Shown here: piece by piece, positions 1 to 9,303 of the stretch | Layout: every line of letters begins with the position of its first letter | Numbering within the stretch: position 1 is the stretch's first letter | NCBI RefSeq assembly: GCF_034343125.1 | Contig: NZ_CP139957.1 | Location: 1,730,001 to 1,794,000, forward strand | Direction of reading: 5' to 3' | Source: Caldicellulosiruptor danielii | Lineage (GTDB): Bacteria; Bacillota; Thermoanaerobacteria; Caldicellulosiruptorales; Caldicellulosiruptoraceae | Length of the DNA stretch: 64,000 bases | Program-made: the position numbers and the translations under genes | Notes under the pieces: generated by a model | Databases searched by the model: none | What the model was told of the DNA's origin: nothing | What the model saw: the letters and a program-made list of their open reading frames with translations, nothing else

Positions 1-664
1 CAGGTTCATTCATGTATGGACCAATTGTCACAGGATTTTCAGGGTCTGTTGCAACAATCCGGGGTGGTGGAGTTTTCCCTACAAACTCTTGAACATCTTC
101 TTTGTTCTTAAAATAACTTACAACTCTTTTTTGATGGCTCGTAAAAAATCCATCATATGCGACAATTACAGGAAGATTTACTTCAGGATGTTCGCCAATC
201 TTTACTGCCATGATATTCATGTCATAAACCCTTTGAGGGTCCTTTGCAAGTAAAATTATCCATCCAGTATTTAATGTAAACATCAGGTCACTATGGTCAC
301 CTTTTATATCCAAAGGTCCGGAGATTGACCTTGTGACCAAGTTCAAAACCATTGGAAATCTTGTACCTGACTGAACAGGCAGCTGTTCTAATGCATACAT
401 AAGACCATTGGCACTTGTTGCATTAAAAACTCTTCCACCGCCTAAACTTGCTCCGTAGCAAATTCCTGCTGCCCCATGCTCGCCATCTGCTGCAATTAAT
501 AAAATATCGTGCTGACCATCTGCTCTCATTTGGTCAAGTTCCTCAGCAATCTGGGTTGATGGTGTTATGGGGTAATATCCCATGATATGATAGTTTATCT
601 GGGATGCAGCTAAAGCTGCCATTTCATTTCCGCTTTCAAAAATTGTTTCCTGGGGTTTTATCAT
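1..664 (-). CDS. 2-oxoacid:ferredoxin oxidoreductase, alpha subunit (partial, C-terminus off window)
   Basis: Subunit of a thiamine-diphosphate enzyme that oxidatively decarboxylates a 2-oxoacid to acyl-CoA and reduces ferredoxin. About 221 N-terminal residues are visible, starting MIKPQETIFES. They carry the family motif YYPITPST at residues 30-37 and a GEHGAAG segment near residue 56, both typical of the pyrimidine-binding alpha domain. The ATG overlaps the stop of the upstream gene by four bases (ATGA), so the two are translationally coupled. The substrate (pyruvate, 2-oxoisovalerate or 2-oxoglutarate) cannot be read from this part; VorB/KorA-type annotation would fit. A beta subunit is expected just outside the window. 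Confidence 0.9.
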   Translation of the reverse strand, partial: MIKPQETIFESGNEMAALAASQINYHIMGYYPITPSTQIAEELDQMRADGQHDILLIAADGEHGAAGICYGASLGGGRVFNATSANGLMYALEQLPVQSGTRFPMVLNLVTRSISGPLDIKGDHSDLMFTLNTGWIILLAKDPQRVYDMNIMAVKIGEHPEVNLPVIVAYDGFFTSHQKRVVSYFKNKEDVQEFVGKTPPPRIVATDPENPVTIGPYMNEP

Positions 665-1680
665 GAATTTTCACCATCCTTATACCATTTTTTATATACA
701 TCAAAATCATGTTTGGCAGAGATTTTCTCAATGTCATATTCTCTTTCAATTCCTTCAACAAGTGCTCCTGTTGGACAAACATCGACACACCTCAAACATC
801 CTTTACAATACTGATAGTCTGGCCCTAAGTTGAACATTTTAGGTCTACCATTTTCTAGGAATCTATCCCACGCAAAGACATAATCAGGACATGTTGTTTC
901 ACAAAGGCCACAATGGATACACTTTTCTTTTATAAAGATAGGAATTTTACCCACTCTGCTTGTAATGTTGTTTTTTGTAATAGTGTTTGCATATTCAACA
1001 ATTGTCCCACCAATTGGTGCGTTTTTATAGCCTATTGGACGTCTCTCTTCTTGATATTCTATATAAGGATATTTTCCGTCATATTCAAAATATTTAGATT
1101 TTACTTCACTATAACCTGCTTCAAGCCCAGCAATGTTTGATGGAACTGTTTGAGGATATTTTTTTTCAAAGGCCTCTTTGACTAACTCCTTTACACTATC
1201 CAGACTTATAAATCCAAGCATTTTAACTATTGCACCCAGCATTACCATATTAATTCTGGTCTTTTGCTCAAGAGCTATCTTGATAGCGTCAACAACCGCA
1301 ACAGTACCGCTTGCAAGTTTCAAAAAGTCGCGGGCCTCATCTACATCTTTATTTGTGTTCAAAATTACTATCCCATCTTTTTGCAGTCCTTGAGTAACTG
1401 GATTCGTATTTACCATATTTTCATGAAATACGGCTACTAAATGAGGTTTTACAACAGGTGAGTTAATCCTAATCTGTTTTTCTTTTGGGGCAAACCTAAT
1501 ATATGATTTTACAGGCGAGCCCTTTTTCTCAGAGCCATAGCTTGCAAAATTTAAAGCATTAAGACCACTTCCAACAACTCCTGCCTCGGCTAAGATTTTA
1601 CCCGCAACATTAGCCCCAAGCCCACCTATACTTTCAAGTCGAATTTCATAATATCCTAGTTTATTTGTAATTGGTAGCAT
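661..1680 (-). CDS. 2-oxoacid:ferredoxin oxidoreductase, fused gamma-delta (ferredoxin) subunit
   Basis: 339 residues. The first ~190 form the gamma-type domain (GGLGANVAGKILAEAG near residue 19), and the C-terminal ~90 residues form a bacterial-type ferredoxin with two cysteine sets, CIHCGLCETTCP and CKGCLRCVDVCP, for two [4Fe-4S] clusters. The fusion joins the subunit that contacts the catalytic core with the one that carries electrons to external ferredoxin. The ATG follows GAGGAGA at a normal distance. It is first in a gamma/delta-alpha-(beta) operon and overlaps the alpha subunit start by four bases. Amino-acid or sugar-derived 2-oxoacid fermentation in an anaerobe is the expected role. 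Confidence 0.9.
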   Translation of the reverse strand: MLPITNKLGYYEIRLESIGGLGANVAGKILAEAGVVGSGLNALNFASYGSEKKGSPVKSYIRFAPKEKQIRINSPVVKPHLVAVFHENMVNTNPVTQGLQKDGIVILNTNKDVDEARDFLKLASGTVAVVDAIKIALEQKTRINMVMLGAIVKMLGFISLDSVKELVKEAFEKKYPQTVPSNIAGLEAGYSEVKSKYFEYDGKYPYIEYQEERRPIGYKNAPIGGTIVEYANTITKNNITSRVGKIPIFIKEKCIHCGLCETTCPDYVFAWDRFLENGRPKMFNLGPDYQYCKGCLRCVDVCPTGALVEGIEREYDIEKISAKHDFDVYKKWYKDGENS

Positions 1681-1709
1681 CGTTCATCTCCTCAATTAAA
1701 ATTTGTTTA

Positions 1710-2894
1710 TTAATTTTTACCCTGTTGAAGATATGAACTAACATATTTAAAGATATCATCTCTATTATTTTTACCTGGATTCTGGAGAATATACTCATAT
1801 ACTGAATGCAATACACTTCCTATCTCCTTTCCTCTTAATCCAAGTTTTAGCAAATCTCTGCCATTTATCTTGACATCTTTTTTGTTGATGAGCTTACTTT
1901 GGACTTTTAAAGTATTAAACACTTCTACCATTGCCTTGTCTTTCTTTAAAATTGAGATCGTATAAATTATCTCTTCTGACGTTTTCTCTTCTTCAAAATA
2001 TATCCTTTTCACAAGATACTCTGTATCATACTTAGCATTTATATACTTACATAACTTAGTCGCAATGGTGATATTTTTTTTATCAAATCTAAGCTCCCTC
2101 ATCAAATCCTCTACTTTTCCTGTATCTCCCAAGCAGGCAAAAAATGCAGGAACTTTAAATTGAACAGGGATTAAATCAAACTCTGTTGAATGCAGAAAAC
2201 TGTATATTTTTGCATACTCTGGAATTATAACTTTTCCTACACCACTTTCATAAAGGAGTTTTATACCATATAAAGAGTTTTTGCTGCTGAGAATCTTAGA
2301 AAGTTCAGCATTTATTCTTTCCTTAGAGATCTTTTTCAAAAGGTCTTTTAAGAGCACAACACCCTCAAATGTCTCCTTATCTATACTAAAATTAAGCTGG
2401 GTTGCAAATCTAATACACCTTAAAATTCTAAGAGCATCTTCAAAAAACCTCTCCTGCGGGTTGCCAACACAGCGCACAATTTTATTTTTCAAATCATCAA
2501 GTCCATTAAAATAATCAATAAGGCCCTCATCTGGGTGATATGCCAAGGCATTTATAGTAAAATCCCTTCTTTTGAGGTCTTCGTAAAGACTGTCTTTAAA
2601 CTCTACTGTAGGCCATCTGTGATTTTGATATTCTTTTTCTATTCTAAAAGTTGTAACCTCAATTTTCACATCATTTATTATTACTGTAACAGTTCCATGT
2701 TTTATCCCTGTTGGAATTGCTTTCTCAAAAAGTCTCATCACATCTTCCGGCTTTGCATCTGTTGCAATGTCAAAATCCTGGGGAGTGCTGCCAAGCAAAT
2801 AGTCTCTTAGACACCCTCCAACTAAGTATGCTTTGAAATTGTGCTGATTTAGCTTTTTTATCACCTGCATTGGTTCGTCTTTTAGCTCTATCAT
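1710..2894 (-). CDS. cca: CCA tRNA nucleotidyltransferase (class II)
   Basis: 394 residues, normal for the family. The nucleotidyltransferase head has LVGGCLRDYLLG near residue 24 and the metal-binding pair in QDFDIATDA. KRRDFTINALAYHP near residue 110 and the arginine-rich RILRCIRFATQL segment are also diagnostic. It adds or repairs the 3'-CCA end of tRNAs; a related poly(A) polymerase cannot be fully excluded from sequence alone. The start follows AGGGTGATTTT. It lies 29 bp downstream of no obvious partner, on the same strand as the oxidoreductase genes but probably not functionally linked to them. Confidence 0.9.
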   Translation of the reverse strand: MIELKDEPMQVIKKLNQHNFKAYLVGGCLRDYLLGSTPQDFDIATDAKPEDVMRLFEKAIPTGIKHGTVTVIINDVKIEVTTFRIEKEYQNHRWPTVEFKDSLYEDLKRRDFTINALAYHPDEGLIDYFNGLDDLKNKIVRCVGNPQERFFEDALRILRCIRFATQLNFSIDKETFEGVVLLKDLLKKISKERINAELSKILSSKNSLYGIKLLYESGVGKVIIPEYAKIYSFLHSTEFDLIPVQFKVPAFFACLGDTGKVEDLMRELRFDKKNITIATKLCKYINAKYDTEYLVKRIYFEEEKTSEEIIYTISILKKDKAMVEVFNTLKVQSKLINKKDVKINGRDLLKLGLRGKEIGSVLHSVYEYILQNPGKNNRDDIFKYVSSYLQQGKN

Positions 2895-3021
2895 AAAATC
2901 ACCCTTAACTTATTATTGTCATTGGTAATAAAATATCATACAATTTGATTATGTGCAAAGATTCTGACTATATTTAAACATCTTATTTATAAGAACTACG
3001 GTAAAAGGGGATGACCTAAAA

Positions 3022-3822
3022 ATGTTTGATTATCATATTCATTCAAACTTTTCATCTGACTCAAATATGAGCATGGAAGATGCTATCAAAAAAGCTTTAG
3101 AGCTTGGCCTTGATGAGATAGCTTTTACTGACCATATGGACCTTTTATACCCGCCAGTTTCATATCCTATCTGGGATATAGACTATGAGGAGTATATGAA
3201 AGAATTTTATTCTGTTAAGGAAAAATACAAAGGAAAAATTAAAATTAAATTAGGTGCTGAAGTTGGTTTGCAACCACACTCTATAGAAAAAAGTTTGGAG
3301 ATCTTAAATAGCTATCAGTTTGATTTCATTATTGCATCAACTCATGTTGTAGATTTTCAAGATTTAGCAGATGGCGTCTATTATAGCGGTAAAACCAAAG
3401 AACAAGCTTTTTTGAGATATTTTGAAGAAACTTTTAACCTTATAAAAATGTTTGATAAGTTCTGTGTATATGGTCATCTTGATATTGTAAAGCGCTATGG
3501 AAATTATGAAAATAAAGAACTGGACAGAAAAGAATATTGGGACCTTATAGATGAGATTTTAAAATTGCTTATACAAAAAGGGAAAGGAATTGAAGTAAAC
3601 ACTTCTGGGTTCAGATATGGTCTTGATATGCCTCATCCTGAATTTAAAATTTTAAAAAGATATTATGAACTTGGTGGAAAAATTATTACAATTGGTTCTG
3701 ATGCTCATTCTACAGAGTTTATCGCTTACATGTTCAAGCCAACCATTGAAATGTTAAAAGACATTGGTTTTAAGTATTTAACAAAATTTGAAAACTTAGA
3801 ACCAGTATTTATAAAAATATAG
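3022..3822 (+). CDS. PHP-family phosphatase, histidinol-phosphatase (HisJ/HisK type)
   Basis: 266 residues with the PHP metal-binding motifs: DYHIHSNFSSDS at the N-terminus, AFTDHMD near residue 35, a conserved Glu in KLGAEVGLQP, the ASTHVVD segment, GHLDIVKRYG, and GSDAHS near the C-terminus. Family members hydrolyse L-histidinol phosphate in histidine synthesis. No his genes are adjacent, so a different phosphoester substrate is possible. It is transcribed divergently from cca and convergently with mnmA, with a short hairpin terminator shared at the 3' ends. Confidence 0.8.
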   Translation: MFDYHIHSNFSSDSNMSMEDAIKKALELGLDEIAFTDHMDLLYPPVSYPIWDIDYEEYMKEFYSVKEKYKGKIKIKLGAEVGLQPHSIEKSLEILNSYQFDFIIASTHVVDFQDLADGVYYSGKTKEQAFLRYFEETFNLIKMFDKFCVYGHLDIVKRYGNYENKELDRKEYWDLIDEILKLLIQKGKGIEVNTSGFRYGLDMPHPEFKILKRYYELGGKIITIGSDAHSTEFIAYMFKPTIEMLKDIGFKYLTKFENLEPVFIKI

Positions 3823-3842
3823 GCCCTCACACGAGGGCTTTC
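3822..3842. terminator. Hairpin between convergent hisJ-like gene and mnmA
   Basis: GCCCTC at 3823-3828 pairs with GAGGGC at 3833-3838 around a four-base loop, followed on the plus strand by TTTCTC. It overlaps the mnmA stop codon. Confidence 0.6.
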
Positions 3843-4912
3843 TCTATTATACCACCACCTATTACAATATCATTATTGTAAAACACCACAGACTGTCCTG
3901 GTGTTATTGCACGCTGCTTTTCGTAAAACTTGACAAGTACCTTATTATTTCCTATAGGTACTACTTTGGCTTTTGCTTCTTTGGCTGTATATCTTATCTT
4001 TGCTGTAACTTCTAATTCAGATTCCAATCTGTCAAACGGAATAAAATTTAAATCACTTGCAATAAGCGCATCCGCAAATATCCTGTCTTCTTCACCCAAA
4101 ACAACTTTGTTTTCTTCTGGCTTTATATCAATTACATACATTCTCTTGCCAGTTGAAATACCAAGTCCCTTTCTTTGCCCAATAGTGTAATTGTAATAAG
4201 CCTTGCTTCTGCCAAGTATATTTCCTTCTGTGTCTACATATACACCATCTTCTTTAATCCCTGTTTCTTTTTCAATAAACTTGCCATAGTTATTATCAGG
4301 AATGAAGCAAATCTCCTGGGAATCAGGCTTTTTTGCAACAGGGAGTTTAAATTTTTCTGCAAGTCTGCGAACCTCATCCTTTGAAAATCTCCCTAAAGGG
4401 AAGAGAGTTTTTGATAACATCTCCTGTGTCATGTTATATAAAACATAAGTCTGGTCTTTTTCTCTTGCTTTAGACCTTTTCAAAAGGTATCTGCTCAGAG
4501 TATTGTCATATTCCACAATTGCATAATGACCAGTTGCAATATAGTCCATACCAATAGCAATGGCCTTTTTTAAAAAGAGTTCAAATTTGATCTTTCTGTT
4601 ACACATTATACAAGGATTGGGAGTTCTGCCCTTTATATATTCTTCAACAAAATAGTCAATTACCATTTCTTTAAAATCATCTCTCATATTAAAGACATAG
4701 TATGGAATATTAAGTATATCAGCAACTTTACGAGCATCTTCTACTGCATAAATCGAACAACAACTTTTTCCTGCTACTTGTTCATCTTCACACTCGCTTT
4801 GCCAAATCTGCATTGTAGCACCATATACTTCGTATCCTTCTTCCTTTAATATAGCGGCAGCAACAGAAGAATCAACACCTCCACTCATTGCAACAAGGAC
4901 TTTTTTCTTCAA
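3827..4912 (-). CDS. mnmA: tRNA-specific 2-thiouridylase MnmA
   Basis: 361 residues. The PP-loop SGGVDSSVAAA is near residue 9. The catalytic cysteines are seen in PNPCIMCNRKIKF (first) and SQEICFIPD (second). It adenylates U34 of tRNAs for Lys, Glu and Gln and inserts sulfur, with sulfur supplied by a cysteine desulfurase. The start is TTG, chosen because GGGTGAGA lies five bases upstream and it gives the family N-terminus MKKKVLVAMSGG. It directly follows nifS and nifU on the same strand, which fits a sulfur-transfer operon. Confidence 0.95.
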   Translation of the reverse strand: MKKKVLVAMSGGVDSSVAAAILKEEGYEVYGATMQIWQSECEDEQVAGKSCCSIYAVEDARKVADILNIPYYVFNMRDDFKEMVIDYFVEEYIKGRTPNPCIMCNRKIKFELFLKKAIAIGMDYIATGHYAIVEYDNTLSRYLLKRSKAREKDQTYVLYNMTQEMLSKTLFPLGRFSKDEVRRLAEKFKLPVAKKPDSQEICFIPDNNYGKFIEKETGIKEDGVYVDTEGNILGRSKAYYNYTIGQRKGLGISTGKRMYVIDIKPEENKVVLGEEDRIFADALIASDLNFIPFDRLESELEVTAKIRYTAKEAKAKVVPIGNNKVLVKFYEKQRAITPGQSVVFYNNDIVIGGGIIEKALV

Positions 4913-4935
4913 AAAATCTCACCCTTTTACATTAA

Positions 4936-5328
4936 TTAGTTTTGTGTTTGTTGCGTTTGTTGTTTTTGTTTGCTCAAATAGTCTTCAATTGCAGCTTTTA
5001 TAGCTTCTTCAGCCAAAACTGAACAGTGAAGCTTATTTGGCGGAAGACCATCTAATGCCTCTGCTACAGCCTTGTTTGTAATTTGCAATGCTTCTTCAAT
5101 AGTCTTTCCTTTTACCATTTCTGTTGCCATTGAACTTGTGGCAACAGCAGCACCACATCCAAATGTTTTAAACTTTGCATCAACTATTATACCATTTTCT
5201 ATCTTAAGATACATCTTCATTATATCCCCACATTTTGGATTGCCCACTTGAGCAACACCATTTGCATCTTCAATTTCTCCAACATTTCTGGGATTCATAA
5301 AATGGTCCAAAACCTTTTCACTATACAT
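4936..5328 (-). CDS. nifU: Iron-sulfur cluster scaffold protein NifU/IscU-like
   Basis: 130 residues, single IscU-type domain. Three cluster-ligand cysteines are visible: GNPKCGD near residue 34, FGCGAAVA near residue 58, and KLHCSVLAEEA near residue 100. A low-complexity Gln/Thr tail ends the protein. It assembles [Fe-S] clusters on sulfur delivered by the adjacent cysteine desulfurase, whose stop lies only two bases upstream of this start. It sits in an operon with iscR, nifS and mnmA. Confidence 0.92.
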   Translation of the reverse strand: MYSEKVLDHFMNPRNVGEIEDANGVAQVGNPKCGDIMKMYLKIENGIIVDAKFKTFGCGAAVATSSMATEMVKGKTIEEALQITNKAVAEALDGLPPNKLHCSVLAEEAIKAAIEDYLSKQKQQTQQTQN

Positions 5329-5330
5329 CT

Positions 5331-6515
5331 TTAATTACCCCCTTTTTTTACCTTTTCATAAAGTGGGCTCATCTCTCTAAGCCTTGATACAATCTCTGGC
5401 AAGACCTCTAAAAGATAATCTATATCTTCTTCTGTATTATCCTCACCTAAGGTTATTCTCAAAGAACCATGCGCTACCTCATGTTCAAGCCCTATTGCCA
5501 ACAGCACATGTGATGGGTCTAAAGACCCCGATGTGCAAGCAGAACCGCTTGATGCCGCAATCCCTTTCATGTCAAGCATCAAAAGCAGGCTTTCACCTTC
5601 AATAAACTCAAACGAGAAATTAGCATTATTTGGAAGCCTGTTGTATCTATCACCATTTAGACGAACATAATCAATCTTACTCAAAACCCCGTCAATAAGC
5701 TTATCTCTTAATTTTTGAAGCCTGCTTGCATACTCTGTAAGATTTGCAGTTGCAAGCTCTATCGCCTTGCCAAGCCCAACAATTCCAGCAACATTCTCTG
5801 TTCCTGCACGTCTGTTTCTCTCTTGAGCTCCTCCATGTGAAAACGGATGAATCTTCGTTCCCTTTTTTATATACAGCGCCCCAACCCCTTTTGGTCCATA
5901 GAACTTGTGAGCAGAAAGTGATAGCAGATCAACACCTAAATCTTTAACATCAACAGGAATTTGACCAACTGCCTGAACAGCATCTGTATGAACAATTATT
6001 CCCTTTTCCTTTGCTATCTTTGCTATTTCCTTGACAGGCTGGATTGTCCCAATTTCGTTATTTGCAAGCATGACAGAAATCAAAATGGTATCATTTCTTA
6101 TTGCCTCTTTTATCTTTTGAGGGTCAACAATACCATTTGGTTCAACAGGAACATATGTCACTTCAAATCCTAAACCTTCAAGATATTTCAGAGGATGCAA
6201 AACTGCATGATGCTCTATTGTTGTTGTTATAATATGATTGCCTTTATCTTTATTTGCAAAAGCAACCCCTTTTAATGCCCAGTTATCTGATTCTGTTCCA
6301 CCAGAAGTAAAGTAAATTTCTTGAATATCTGCATTTAAGGCCTTTGCCACCCTTTCTCTTGCAAGTTCAATAGCTTTTTTTGCTTCTCTTCCAAGCTTGT
6401 AAATTGTTGAAGGATTGCCGTACTGTTCTGTCAAATACGGCATCATTTCATCTAATACTTCCTTTTTTAGAGGGGTTGTAGCTGCATGGTCAAAATAAAT
6501 AATTTTCCCTTCCAT
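5331..6515 (-). CDS. nifS: Cysteine desulfurase (NifS/IscS)
   Basis: PLP enzyme converting cysteine to alanine and a protein-bound persulfide. [10 protein letters not shown] begins the protein, the PLP lysine is in [15 protein letters not shown], and the catalytic cysteine is in [17 protein letters not shown] near residue 320. The ATG giving MEGKIIYF was chosen because GGGAGATG lies six bases upstream; an ATG three codons earlier is too close to that site. It supplies sulfur to NifU for clusters and to MnmA for tRNA thiolation, both encoded downstream. Confidence 0.95.
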   Translation of the reverse strand: MEGKIIYFDHAATTPLKKEVLDEMMPYLTEQYGNPSTIYKLGREAKKAIELARERVAKALNADIQEIYFTSGGTESDNWALKGVAFANKDKGNHIITTTIEHHAVLHPLKYLEGLGFEVTYVPVEPNGIVDPQKIKEAIRNDTILISVMLANNEIGTIQPVKEIAKIAKEKGIIVHTDAVQAVGQIPVDVKDLGVDLLSLSAHKFYGPKGVGALYIKKGTKIHPFSHGGAQERNRRAGTENVAGIVGLGKAIELATANLTEYASRLQKLRDKLIDGVLSKIDYVRLNGDRYNRLPNNANFSFEFIEGESLLLMLDMKGIAASSGSACTSGSLDPSHVLLAIGLEHEVAHGSLRITLGEDNTEEDIDYLLEVLPEIVSRLREMSPLYEKVKKGGN

Positions 6516-6579
6516 ATATATCATCTCCCATTATTTTTATCTTTTTAGTAGGCTTTCTATAACTATTATACCCCGTTTT

Positions 6580-7032
6580 TTAGATATAAAACATGTATGA
6601 CTCATTTGCTGTTATCTTTTTATAATCATCAACCAAATCCTGGAGCGTGACAGAGTCAACAACGTTTTCTATTGCTTCTTTGACCTTTTCCCAAACCTTT
6701 CTTGTCACACAAAACTCTGCTCTTGGACAGTCAACCCTTTCTATATCATCTATACATTCAGAAGGCGAAAGTGACCCCTCAAGAGCTCTTAAAATCTCAC
6801 CTATGGTAATTTTAGAAGGTTCTCTTGAAAGCATATATCCACCCTGCGCCCCTCTTATACTCTTGACAAGTCCTGCTTTTTTCAAGGCAGCAATGAGTTG
6901 TTCTAAATAATGTTCAGAAATCTCCTGACGCTCTGCTATACTCTTTAAAGATACAAGCCCTTCATCATAGTGAAGCGCCAAGTCAAACATAGCCCTGACA
7001 CCGTATCTTCCCTTTGTAGATAATCTGAACAT
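6580..7032 (-). CDS. iscR: Rrf2/IscR-family transcriptional regulator
   Basis: 150 residues from the ATG preceded by GGAGAG seven bases upstream (a TTG five codons earlier lacks a site). The winged-helix N-terminus reads MFRLSTKGRYGVRAMFDLA. The cluster-binding cysteines appear as CIDDIERVDCPRAEFC near residues 90-106. It is the likely sensor of iron-sulfur demand controlling the nifS-nifU-mnmA operon that follows. An imperfect inverted repeat lies between its promoter and its start. Confidence 0.9.
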   Translation of the reverse strand: MFRLSTKGRYGVRAMFDLALHYDEGLVSLKSIAERQEISEHYLEQLIAALKKAGLVKSIRGAQGGYMLSREPSKITIGEILRALEGSLSPSECIDDIERVDCPRAEFCVTRKVWEKVKEAIENVVDSVTLQDLVDDYKKITANESYMFYI

Positions 7033-7049
7033 CTCATATCTCTCCAATT

Positions 7050-7066
7050 CCGACTAGTATACTCGG
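7050..7066. promoter_or_regulatory. Candidate IscR/Rrf2 operator
   Basis: CCGACTA-GTA-TACTCGG is a 17-bp imperfect inverted repeat (one mismatched pair), 18 bases upstream of the iscR start and just downstream of its promoter. Position and shape suit autoregulation by a dimeric Rrf2 protein; the assignment is inference. Confidence 0.45.
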
Positions 7067-7076
7067 CTTTTATATT

Positions 7077-7106
7077 ATGATAACATTCTTGAGGTATTTT
7101 TGTCAA
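7077..7106 (-). promoter_or_regulatory. Sigma-A-type promoter of iscR-nifS-nifU-mnmA
   Basis: On the minus strand, TTGACA (7101-7106) is followed after 18 bases by TATCAT (7077-7082), upstream of the candidate operator. Confidence 0.5.
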
Positions 7107-7399
7107 GGATATAAAAAAGCTGTCTCTCTATCTTCTTATGAGAAACAGCTTGCTTTTATTTTCCTTGATTTTTAAATATTCTTTTCTTCTGGCAATTCTT
7201 TTAATGCACCAATTATTTTCTTTCTCAATACATTATCCATTACTCATTACCCAATGATTAATATTATTTGTAATTATATCATAGCATACATTCAATGTTA
7301 ATATCACACACTTATCACAAAACAGTAGATAGATTAGTCTGTCTTCTGCACCGGAGATCATTGTTTTTTCAACGTGGTTGCCTCAAGCACTTTCATTTC
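7107..7399. other. Intergenic stretch with one hairpin
   Basis: About 300 bases without a gene. The only structure seen is a 12-bp stem (7117-7128 with 7140-7151, one mismatch) flanked by T-rich sequence on both strands, so it could act as a terminator in either direction, although no gene obviously ends there. The rest is AT-rich with no supported reading frame. Confidence 0.4.
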
Positions 7400-7440
7400 A
7401 TTATTATACTTTAAAGTATAATAATTTGTGGTATAATAAT
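7400..7440. promoter_or_regulatory. 26-bp perfect palindrome plus repeated arm upstream of ATPase gene
   Basis: Positions 7400-7425 are a perfect 26-bp palindrome centred on CTTTAAAG. Its right arm GTATAATAAT (7416-7425) is repeated exactly at 7431-7440. The repeat ends only 16 bases before the ATPase start codon and overlaps TATAAT-like hexamers, so it is placed to act as an operator or as a structured 5' leader. Confidence 0.5.
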
Positions 7441-7455
7441 ATTGAGGTGAAAACA

Positions 7456-8856
7456 ATGAAGAAATTTGTGGACAGAGAAGTTGAACTCCAATTTTTAGAG
7501 AGTCAATTTTCTCAAAATGGTCCGGCTCTTGTTGTCATTTATGGAAGGCGACGAGTTGGCAAAACTGCTCTGATTAAACAGTTTATAAAAAACAAAAAAG
7601 CAATATATTTTCTAGCTACTGAAGAAGTGGAGAGCCAAAATATTAATAATTTTAAGAGTCTGGTTGCAAAATTTTTTAATAATAGCCTCCTAGAAAAGAT
7701 TCAAAATATCACGTGGGAGGAAATCTTTGAGTTTATAACTGCTAATATAGAAAGCGAAAAAATAATTATAGTTATTGATGAATTTCAATATCTTTGCAAG
7801 GTAAATCCATCTTTTGCTTCAATCTTACAAAAAATTTGGGATGAAAGGTTAAAAGAAAAAAATGTCTTTTTAATTCTTTGTGGGTCATTGATTAATATGA
7901 TGGAACAACAAGTTTTGAACTACTCCAGTCCTCTGTATGGAAGAAGAACCGGGCAAATAAAGTTGAAACCTTTAAAGTTCAAATATTTGAAAGAATTTTT
8001 TCCACAAGCAACAGAGGATGAACTTATCTGGCTTTATGCAATATTAGGAGGCGTCCCAAAATATTTAGAAGTATTTAACTACAAGGGAGACATTTTTGAA
8101 TCTATAAGAGAAAATATTTTAAACAAGCAAAGTTTTCTATATGAAGAGCCTTTGTTTTTGCTCGAAAGAGAAATTCAAGATATTGGAACTTATTTTTCAC
8201 TTATTAAAAGTATATCTATGGGCAATCATAAACTTCACCAAATAGCTCAAAACCTTTCTGTTCACCAAACAAGATTAACAAAGTATATAAACACCTTGAT
8301 AGATCTAGATATGCTTCGCAGAGAGATTCCTGTGACAGAAGAATATCCTGAAAAGAGCAAAAAGGGCTTATATTTTATCAACGATAACTTTTTAAACTTC
8401 TGGTTCAAGTTTGTTTATCCTTTCAAAGAGCAGTTAGAACTTGATAATGTGGAATTTGTTTTGGAGAATATAAAGAGAAAAATTGTGACTGAGCACATAA
8501 GTTACGTCTACGAGGATGTATGCAGAGAATACGCATTGGAGTTGTCGAACAGGAGTGAACTGCCTTTAAAAGTGAGCAAGATTGGGAGATGGTGGGACAA
8601 AAATGATGAGATTGACATTGTTGGAATAGATCAAACTTCTGGTTCTATTTTGTACGGGGAATGCAAATACACAAACGCTAAAGTAGATATTGACTTGTTT
8701 TACTCTCTTAAACAAAAGGTAAGCAAAGTAAATTTGAAAAATAAAACTAAGGAGTATTATATTATATTTAGCAAATCAGGATTTACAGAGAGATTTTTGA
8801 ATTTTGCAAATGAAATGAAAAATCTAATACTTATCAATTTTCCAAAAAGGAGCTAA
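7456..8856 (+). CDS. DUF234-type AAA ATPase with C-terminal nuclease-like domain
   Basis: 466 residues from the ATG preceded by GAGGTGA at five bases. The N-terminal P-loop ATPase has Walker A in YGRRRVGKTALIKQF (about residues 27-41) and Walker B IIIVIDEFQYL. A winged-helix segment follows (HQTRLTKYINTL). The C-terminal DUF234 region has EIDIVGI and GECKYTNA, which resemble a PD-(D/E)xK core. Proteins of this class are common in archaea and thermophilic bacteria and have no settled function; links to mobile elements or genome defence have been suggested. It stands alone behind a large palindrome and ends at a good terminator, like a single-gene accessory unit. Confidence 0.8.
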   Translation: MKKFVDREVELQFLESQFSQNGPALVVIYGRRRVGKTALIKQFIKNKKAIYFLATEEVESQNINNFKSLVAKFFNNSLLEKIQNITWEEIFEFITANIESEKIIIVIDEFQYLCKVNPSFASILQKIWDERLKEKNVFLILCGSLINMMEQQVLNYSSPLYGRRTGQIKLKPLKFKYLKEFFPQATEDELIWLYAILGGVPKYLEVFNYKGDIFESIRENILNKQSFLYEEPLFLLEREIQDIGTYFSLIKSISMGNHKLHQIAQNLSVHQTRLTKYINTLIDLDMLRREIPVTEEYPEKSKKGLYFINDNFLNFWFKFVYPFKEQLELDNVEFVLENIKRKIVTEHISYVYEDVCREYALELSNRSELPLKVSKIGRWWDKNDEIDIVGIDQTSGSILYGECKYTNAKVDIDLFYSLKQKVSKVNLKNKTKEYYIIFSKSGFTERFLNFANEMKNLILINFPKRS

Positions 8857-8989
8857 AATGTAAAAGTTTTTATTTATTTTTCAAGATTGCTTTTTTTATG
8901 CCCATTTTCTAAAAAAGCTAAAGTTGTGTTATGCTGTTTTTGCAACCATGTTCTTAACGGTTTCAAAAATTGGGTTTTTCTTTAGAAGG

Positions 8990-9025
8990 AAGAGAGAGGA
9001 TTGTGGAGTAACATCCTCTCTTTTG
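8990..9025 (+). terminator. Intrinsic terminator after the DUF234 ATPase
   Basis: AGAGAGGAT (8993-9001) pairs with ATCCTCTCT (9013-9021); outer A:T pairs extend the stem, and TTTT follows. Confidence 0.65.
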
Positions 9026-9114
9026 TTCTATGAAATAACCGACTCATGGTATTGAGTAGTAAAAAATTTATTTGGTACTTAGATAGAATTGTCAGGTAGA
9101 TAACATAAATAAAA

Positions 9115-9303
9115 ACTCAAAAAGAAGAGCGTAGAGAAAGACGGAATAATCAGATATTTCCTTATTCAGGAGGCTAAAAAAACAGGGGAGAGAATATAGC
9201 CGTCTTTCACTCTATTTGCTTAGAAAAAATATGGCATTAAGATAAGTGAAAACACAATAAAATCTATTCTTAAAAGAAATGCTGTTCTGACTTGAGAACT
9301 TGT
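9115..9303 (+). pseudogene. Degraded transposase/integrase fragment
   Basis: In one plus-strand frame (about 9217-9290) the reading KKYGIKISENTIKSILKRN is obvious. It resembles the helix-turn-helix and linker region of rve-type transposases (IS481/IS3 groups). An upstream frame gives YFLIQEAKKTGERI before a stop. Stops and frame changes break the reading, so only a relic remains. It abuts the toxin-antitoxin genes and suggests that this accessory stretch has received mobile DNA. The family assignment is tentative. Confidence 0.45.
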
